Below the pieces are notes generated by a model. It made no database searches. It was not told where the DNA came from and worked only from the letters and a program-made list of their open reading frames with translations. From assembly GCF_019753765.1 (NCBI RefSeq), contig NZ_JAIJZW010000001.1, positions 656,575 to 720,574 on the forward strand: 64,000 nt of DNA, read 5' to 3'. This DNA is from Microbacterium marinilacus (lineage in GTDB: Bacteria > Actinomycetota > Actinomycetes > Actinomycetales > Microbacteriaceae). Below, one piece after another: positions 59,444 to 64,000 of this stretch. The translations under genes were made by a program, and so were the position numbers. Position 1 is the stretch's first letter, and every line of letters starts with the position of its first letter.

Positions 59444-59464
59444 CCTTGATATATATCTAAGGTA
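59442..59464. promoter_or_regulatory. Candidate MarR operator
   Basis: A 23-bp dyad: outer arms TACCTT and AAGGTA around the self-complementary core GATATATATC, with two mismatched pairs where they meet. It is strikingly AT-rich for this DNA and overlaps the upstream edge of the -10. Confidence 0.6.
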
Positions 59465-59549
59465 TTCACATCTGGAGCGGACGACGTCTCAGCGGCCCGC
59501 GCGGGGGAGCAGAGGTCTCAGCGACGAGGCGATGCCGCAGAGTCGTCGA

Positions 59550-59822
59550 TCACCGACGCCCGGAGCGCTCCGCCGCGCGCTCGGAGAAGTACTTGCCCTC
59601 CTTGCCGCTGATGGGCGAGTCGTCCGAGACCGTCCGGCCGCGGCTGGCGTTGCGGATGTCGATGATGGTGCCGATCGTGAGGGAGAGCGTGATCCCCCAG
59701 CTCACCCACGCGAGCGCGGTGCGCCAGGTGAAGCGCTGACCGTCAGCGCCCCGCAGCAGCGCGTAGCCGCTCGTCAGCGTTCCGATCAGTCCGGTGCCCG
59801 TCAGGTATTTGCGGATGGCCAT
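59550..59822 (-). CDS. Small membrane protein
   Basis: A 90-aa protein with two hydrophobic segments (about residues 8-25 and 34-57, the latter WRTALAWVSWGITLSLTIGT) and a charged C-terminal tail. No family recognised. ATG at 59822, seven bases after TACCGT. Divergent from otsA. Confidence 0.6.
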   Translation of the reverse strand: MAIRKYLTGTGLIGTLTSGYALLRGADGQRFTWRTALAWVSWGITLSLTIGTIIDIRNASRGRTVSDDSPISGKEGKYFSERAAERSGRR

Positions 59823-59829
59823 GCCCCCC

Positions 59830-59835
59830 ACGGTA
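59830..59835 (-). promoter_or_regulatory. -10 hexamer of small membrane protein gene
   Basis: TACCGT on the minus strand, followed by 7 bases and the ATG at 59822. Confidence 0.45.
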
Positions 59836-59960
59836 GCGCTCGCTCGGCGCCGACGCAGGGGCTTGCGGGCGGTCGTGAGGCCGTGAGAAGGGGCGCCATA
59901 ACCGCCGCGGCATGGGGCGTCAACCCCACGGTGCCCGCCCGGTCCCGCGAGGTGCGCGCT

Positions 59961-59966
59961 GATACT
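59961..59966 (+). promoter_or_regulatory. Probable -10 of otsAB
   Basis: GATACT preceded by CT (CTGATACT); it leaves a short leader of about 25 bases containing AAGGAGG, so otsA is a leadered gene. Confidence 0.4.
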
Positions 59967-59993
59967 GTGGCCGAAGCCCCAAGGAGGAGCGTC

Positions 59994-61415
59994 ATGTCTC
60001 GCGCGGATCTCGTCGTCGTCGCCAATCGTCTGCCCGTGGATCGCGTGGTGAGCCCCGACGGGCAGGAGAGCTGGCGGCGTTCCCCGGGCGGACTCGTCAC
60101 CGCCCTCGAGCCGGTGATGCGCAAGCCGGACCGTGCCTGGGTGGGATGGGGCGGTCAGCCCGATCTCGACATCGCGCCGTTCGACTTCGAGGGGGCGCGA
60201 CTGGTGCCGGTGCCGCTCAGCGGCGCCGAGATCGAGTCGTACTACGAGGGCTTCGCCAACGGCACGATCTGGCCGCTCTACCACGACGTCATCGCCGCTC
60301 CGGTCTACCGCCGCTCCTGGTGGGAGTCGTACGTGCAGGTGAACCGGCGCTTCGCGCAGGCGGCGGCCGACGCGGTCGAGCCTGGCGGCGTCGTATGGGT
60401 GCAGGACTATCAGCTGCAGCTCGTCCCGAAGCTGCTTCGCGAGCTCCGGCCGGACGTCACCATCGGCTACTTCCATCACATTCCGTTCCCCGCATACGGG
60501 CTGTACTCGCAGCTGCCCTGGCGTCGACAGGTGCTCGAGGGGCTCCTGGGCGCCGACGTCATCGGCTTCCAGCGTCAGGCCGACGCCGGCAACTTCCAGC
60601 GGTCGGTGCGGCGCGTGCTCCACCACACCACGCGCTCGAGCGAGATCGTCGTGCCCTCTGCCGAGGAGGGCGGCGAGTCGCGGATCGCCGTCGCGAAGGC
60701 CTATCCGATCTCCATCGACGCGCAGTCGTACATCGACCTCGCCCAGGACCCGAAGGTGCAGGCGCGCGCCGTCGAGATCCGGCAGCAGCTCGGCGATCCC
60801 CAGACGATCCTGCTGGGGGTCGACCGGCTCGACTACACCAAGGGCATCCGGCACCGTCTGAAGGCGTTCGGCGAGCTCCTGCAGGACGGCAGGCTGAAGG
60901 TGGGCGGTGCGACGCTCGTGCAGGTGGCCAGCCCGTCGCGCCAGCGCGTGGACGCCTACGCCGAGCTGCGCGACGAGATCGAGCTGACCGTCGGGCGCAT
61001 CAACGGCGACTACGACACGATGCACCACACGGCGATCCGGTACCTGCACCAGGGGTTCCCGCGTGAGGAGATGGTCGCGCTGTACCTGGCGGCCGACGTC
61101 ATGCTGGTGACGGCGCTTCGAGACGGCATGAACCTGGTGGCCAAGGAGTACGTGGCCTCGCGCATCGACCACAGCGGAGTGCTGCTGCTGAGCGAGTTCG
61201 CGGGCGCGGCCGACGAGCTGACGAGCGCGCTGCTGGTGAACCCGCATGACATCGACGGCATGAAGGACCTCATCCTGCGCGCTGTCGACATGTCGCCGGG
61301 CGAGCAGTCCCGGCGCATGAGGGCCCTGCGCCGGCGCGTGCTCGACCACGACGTCGAGGACTGGTCGCACGACTTCCTCAGCGACATCGACAAGGTGCGG
61401 AAGGCCCGCGCGTGA
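59994..61415 (+). CDS. otsA: Trehalose-6-phosphate synthase
   Basis: A 473-aa cytoplasmic GT20 enzyme that joins glucose from UDP- or GDP-glucose to glucose-6-phosphate. Motifs: [10 protein letters not shown] at the N-terminus, [29 protein letters not shown]-type [22 protein letters not shown] and the donor-site [20 protein letters not shown] lies before the ATG. The stop overlaps the GTG of otsB, so both enzymes of the pathway are made together for osmotic and desiccation protection. Confidence 0.94.
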   Translation: MSRADLVVVANRLPVDRVVSPDGQESWRRSPGGLVTALEPVMRKPDRAWVGWGGQPDLDIAPFDFEGARLVPVPLSGAEIESYYEGFANGTIWPLYHDVIAAPVYRRSWWESYVQVNRRFAQAAADAVEPGGVVWVQDYQLQLVPKLLRELRPDVTIGYFHHIPFPAYGLYSQLPWRRQVLEGLLGADVIGFQRQADAGNFQRSVRRVLHHTTRSSEIVVPSAEEGGESRIAVAKAYPISIDAQSYIDLAQDPKVQARAVEIRQQLGDPQTILLGVDRLDYTKGIRHRLKAFGELLQDGRLKVGGATLVQVASPSRQRVDAYAELRDEIELTVGRINGDYDTMHHTAIRYLHQGFPREEMVALYLAADVMLVTALRDGMNLVAKEYVASRIDHSGVLLLSEFAGAADELTSALLVNPHDIDGMKDLILRAVDMSPGEQSRRMRALRRRVLDHDVEDWSHDFLSDIDKVRKARA

Positions 61416-62191
61416 CCGCGCAGTGGGCGGAGGTCGTGCGCTCCGTCGCGAAGACCGAGCGGCTTCTGGTGGCTCTCGACTTCGACGGCACGATGGCGCC
61501 GCTCGGGGACGAGCCGATGGCGGTGCGGGCTCTGCCTGAGACGGCCGCCGCGGTGGCGCGGCTCGCGGAGCTCCCGGACACGACGGTCGCGTTCGTCTCC
61601 GGCCGTCAGCTCGCCGATCTGCGGGTGATCGCGGCCCACGACGACCGATCGCCGATCTGGCTCACGGGGTCGCACGGCGTCGAGCACTGGCGGCCCGCGG
61701 CCGTCGCGCAGCCCGTCCCGGACCAGGCCGCCGCCGGCGAAGAGGTATCGGCCGCGGCGCTCGTCGAGGAGGCACAGCGGTCGGTGGAGGGCATCGACGG
61801 AGCGTGGGTCGAGCCCAAGGCGTACGGGTTCGCGTTGCACACGAGGCTCGCCTCGCCGGACGACGGCGCGCGGGCGCGGTCGGGCGTCGACGCGATGGTG
61901 GCCGAGCGTGCGCCGGAGTGGCGCAGGCGCACGGGCAAGGACATCGCGGAGTACACCTGGCGCCACGAGGGCAAGGACGCCGGCGTCGCGCGTCTGCGGG
62001 ACGAGACGGCGGCGACGGCGGTGCTGTTCGCCGGCGACGACGTGACCGATGAGGACGCGCTGCGCAGCCTGCGCGAGGGCGACCTCGGCGTGCGTGTGGG
62101 CGACGGGGAGACGGCCGCCAGTGTGCGCGTGAGCGGCCCTCTCGAGCTCGCCGAGTTGCTCACCGCTCTGGCCGACGCGCGAGCATCCTGA
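61412..62191 (+). CDS. otsB: Trehalose-6-phosphate phosphatase
   Basis: A 259-aa HAD-family phosphatase that turns trehalose-6-phosphate into trehalose. The nucleophile motif is [11 protein letters not shown] (about residues 22-32), followed by FVSGRQL, the lysine/arginine region [11 protein letters not shown] and the metal-binding [15 protein letters not shown] start overlapping the otsA stop. Length is usual. Confidence 0.93.
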   Translation: MTAQWAEVVRSVAKTERLLVALDFDGTMAPLGDEPMAVRALPETAAAVARLAELPDTTVAFVSGRQLADLRVIAAHDDRSPIWLTGSHGVEHWRPAAVAQPVPDQAAAGEEVSAAALVEEAQRSVEGIDGAWVEPKAYGFALHTRLASPDDGARARSGVDAMVAERAPEWRRRTGKDIAEYTWRHEGKDAGVARLRDETAATAVLFAGDDVTDEDALRSLREGDLGVRVGDGETAASVRVSGPLELAELLTALADARAS

Positions 62192-62254
62192 GCCGATCCG
62201 CGAGCGCCGGCGGGGCGCTTTGCGAGGCGGACGAAGCACCCTTCGCGGCGGGCA

Positions 62255-62260
62255 TAGACT
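62255..62260 (+). promoter_or_regulatory. -10 hexamer of ilvD
   Basis: TAGACT followed by 7 bases and the ATG at 62268; leaderless arrangement. Confidence 0.5.
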
Positions 62261-62267
62261 TCCGAAC

Positions 62268-63983
62268 ATGGTCGACCTCGCAACACCGTCCGAAACGCCC
62301 GACATCAAGCCCCGCAGCCGCGTCGTCACGGACGGCATCGAGGCGACCACCTCGCGAGGCATGCTCCGGGCCGTCGGCATGGGCGACGCCGACTGGGACA
62401 AGCCGCAGATCGGCATCGCGTCCAGCTGGAACGAGATCACCCCCTGCAACCTGAGCCTCGACCGCCTCGCCCAGGGGGCGAAGGAAGGCGTCCACTCCGG
62501 CGGCGGGTATCCGCTGCAGTTCGGCACCATCTCCGTCTCCGACGGCATCTCGATGGGGCACGAGGGCATGCACTTCTCTCTGGTGTCCCGAGAGGTCATC
62601 GCCGACAGCGTCGAGACCGTGATCATGGCCGAGCGACTGGACGGCACGGTGCTGCTGGCCGGCTGCGACAAGTCGATCCCGGGCATGCTGATGGCGAGCG
62701 CGCGGCTGGGCCTGTCCAGCGTCTTCCTCTACGCCGGCTCGATCGCGCCCGGCTGGGTCAAGCTGTCGGACGGCACCGAGAAGGACATCACGATCATCGA
62801 CTCGTTCGAGGGCGTGGGCGCGTGCCGCGCTGGCCTGATGAGCGAGGAGGACCTCAAGCGCATCGAGTGCGCCTTCGCCCCCGGCGAGGGCGCGTGCGGC
62901 GGCATGTACACCGCCAACACCATGGCCTCGGTCGCCGAGGCGCTCGGGCTGAGCCTTCCGGGCTCCGCGGCCCCGCCGTCCGCCGACCGGCGCCGCGACT
63001 ACTTCGCGCACCGGTCGGGCGAGGCCGTCGTCAACCTGCTGCGCCAGGGCATCACGACGAAGGACATCCTGACGAAGGAGGCGTTCGAGAACGCGATCGC
63101 GCTGGCGATGGCGCTCGGCGGATCGACCAACGTCGTCCTCCACCTCCTCGCCATCGCGCGCGAGGCCGGCATCGACCTCACGCTGCACGACTTCAACCGC
63201 ATCGGCGACAAGACGCCGCACGTGGCCGACATGAAGCCGTTCGGCAAGTACGTGATGAACGACGTCGACCGTCACGGCGGCATCCCGGTGATCATGAAGG
63301 CCATGCTCGACGAGGGACTGCTGCACGGCGACGCCCTCACGGTGACCGGCAAGACGCTGGCCGAGAACCTGGCCGACCTCGATCCCGACCCGATCGACGG
63401 CGAGGTCATCCACACCTTCGACAACCCGATCCACGCGTCCGGCGGCATCACGATCCTCCACGGCTCGCTGGCGCCGGAGGGCGCGGTGGTGAAGTCGGCC
63501 GGGTTCGACGCGGACGTGTTCGAGGGCCCCGCGCGCGTCTTCGAGCGGGAGCGCGCCGCGATGGACGCCCTCGCCGAGGGGAAGATCGACGCGGGAGACG
63601 TGGTCGTCATCCGCTACGAGGGCCCCAAGGGAGGCCCGGGGATGCGTGAGATGCTCGCGATCACGGCGGCCATCAAGGGCGCGGGGCTCGGCAAAGATGT
63701 ACTACTCTTGACGGACGGTCGATTCTCAGGCGGCACAACCGGACTGTGCATCGGCCATGTTGCACCCGAGGCGGTGGACGGAGGTCCGATCGCCCTGGTG
63801 CGCGATGGTGATCTGATCAGGGTCGATATCGCGGCTCGCTCGCTCGACATACTCGTCGACGACGCTGAGCTCGAATCCCGCCGCAACGGCTGGGAGCCCC
63901 TGCCCCCGCGCTACACCCGAGGCGTCCTGGCGAAGTACTCGCGACTCGTGCGCTCCGCTGCGGAGGGCGCGACCACCGGCTAA
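62268..63983 (+). CDS. ilvD: Dihydroxy-acid dehydratase
   Basis: A 571-aa Fe-S enzyme of valine, leucine and isoleucine synthesis (dihydroxy-acid to 2-oxo-acid). Cluster cysteines are Cys60 (ITPCN), Cys133 (GCDKS) and Cys210 ([14 protein letters not shown]), three cysteines as in [2Fe-2S]-type dehydratases. The C-terminal TDGRFSGGT and GHVAPEA motifs are present. Full length. Codons at about 63691-63855 differ from the rest of the gene (GTA, CTA, TTG, TCA, ACA, GTT, ATA appear close together). Confidence 0.95.
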   Translation: MVDLATPSETPDIKPRSRVVTDGIEATTSRGMLRAVGMGDADWDKPQIGIASSWNEITPCNLSLDRLAQGAKEGVHSGGGYPLQFGTISVSDGISMGHEGMHFSLVSREVIADSVETVIMAERLDGTVLLAGCDKSIPGMLMASARLGLSSVFLYAGSIAPGWVKLSDGTEKDITIIDSFEGVGACRAGLMSEEDLKRIECAFAPGEGACGGMYTANTMASVAEALGLSLPGSAAPPSADRRRDYFAHRSGEAVVNLLRQGITTKDILTKEAFENAIALAMALGGSTNVVLHLLAIAREAGIDLTLHDFNRIGDKTPHVADMKPFGKYVMNDVDRHGGIPVIMKAMLDEGLLHGDALTVTGKTLAENLADLDPDPIDGEVIHTFDNPIHASGGITILHGSLAPEGAVVKSAGFDADVFEGPARVFERERAAMDALAEGKIDAGDVVVIRYEGPKGGPGMREMLAITAAIKGAGLGKDVLLLTDGRFSGGTTGLCIGHVAPEAVDGGPIALVRDGDLIRVDIAARSLDILVDDAELESRRNGWEPLPPRYTRGVLAKYSRLVRSAAEGATTG

Positions 63984-64000
63984 GTCCCGACTTCAGCGGC

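Overview
The window is high-GC DNA (visually about 70% G+C, with many GTG starts and dense short-spaced operons) from an actinobacterium. The gene content fits the family Microbacteriaceae, most likely Microbacterium or a close relative: AdnAB helicase-nucleases, a MarP-type CvpA/protease fusion, DUF3107, UPF0182, DUF2342, CDP-glycerol-type teichoic acid enzymes and a tmRNA tag ending in ALAA. It looks like core chromosome. I see no phage, transposase, CRISPR array or plasmid gene.

Layout. 1-15.2 kb: housekeeping genes. These are a methyltransferase, tatB, a coupled set made of a PRC/MgtE-N/CBS protein, a DUF1003 protein and an Mrp ATPase, then an ASCH protein, a stress-type membrane protein, a hydrolase, aminopeptidase P, an EEP phosphodiesterase, a PHP phosphoesterase, a DEAD-box RNA helicase, a ferritin-like protein, a GH114-type lipoprotein and MarP. 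15.3-32.8 kb: a genome-maintenance and envelope block whose order resembles Mycobacterium tuberculosis Rv3202c-Rv3193c: adnA, adnB, a phosphotransferase-like protein with a broken catalytic loop, nudC, a short UvrD2-like helicase, a ThiF/cyclodehydratase-like protein, DUF2342, a PDZ-Lon protease and UPF0182. 33.0-37.2 kb: initiator tRNA, a run of small membrane proteins (one with two compensating frameshifts), and a haem-oxygenase-like oxidase coupled to a CDGSH iron-sulfur protein. 37.5-41.9 kb: a DUF6328 protein, a nitrilase-family amidase convergent with an aminotransferase, and an HtrA-like protease. 41.9-47.1 kb: a teichoic-acid-type island with three CDP-glycerol-transferase-like proteins and one GT2 glycosyltransferase. 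47.2-56.8 kb: an MFS transporter coupled to an M20 peptidase, tmRNA, a lipoprotein coupled to an inositol-phosphatase-like enzyme, tRNA-Lys and two tandem paralogous LuxR-type regulators. 56.8-64 kb: a GntR regulator, a MarR/MFS pair, otsA-otsB for trehalose synthesis, and ilvD.

Two signals recur. First, at least 17 genes carry a TANNNT hexamer (often TAGGCT or TACGCT) that ends exactly 6 or 7 bases before the start codon, which is the mark of leaderless transcription; I used it to choose several starts. Second, the three stable RNA genes share a different promoter, (T/A)TGGC(C/G), 18 bases, TANNNT. Structures worth a second look are a palindromic element of about 70 bp present twice, a GCCC tetranucleotide tract in front of marP, an in-frame 27-bp tandem repeat inside adnB, and a long dyad ending on the start codon of the first teichoic-acid gene.

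All functional names are family-level readings of motifs by eye. Starts are choices based on spacing, ribosome binding sites and the leaderless rule. No database search was run.
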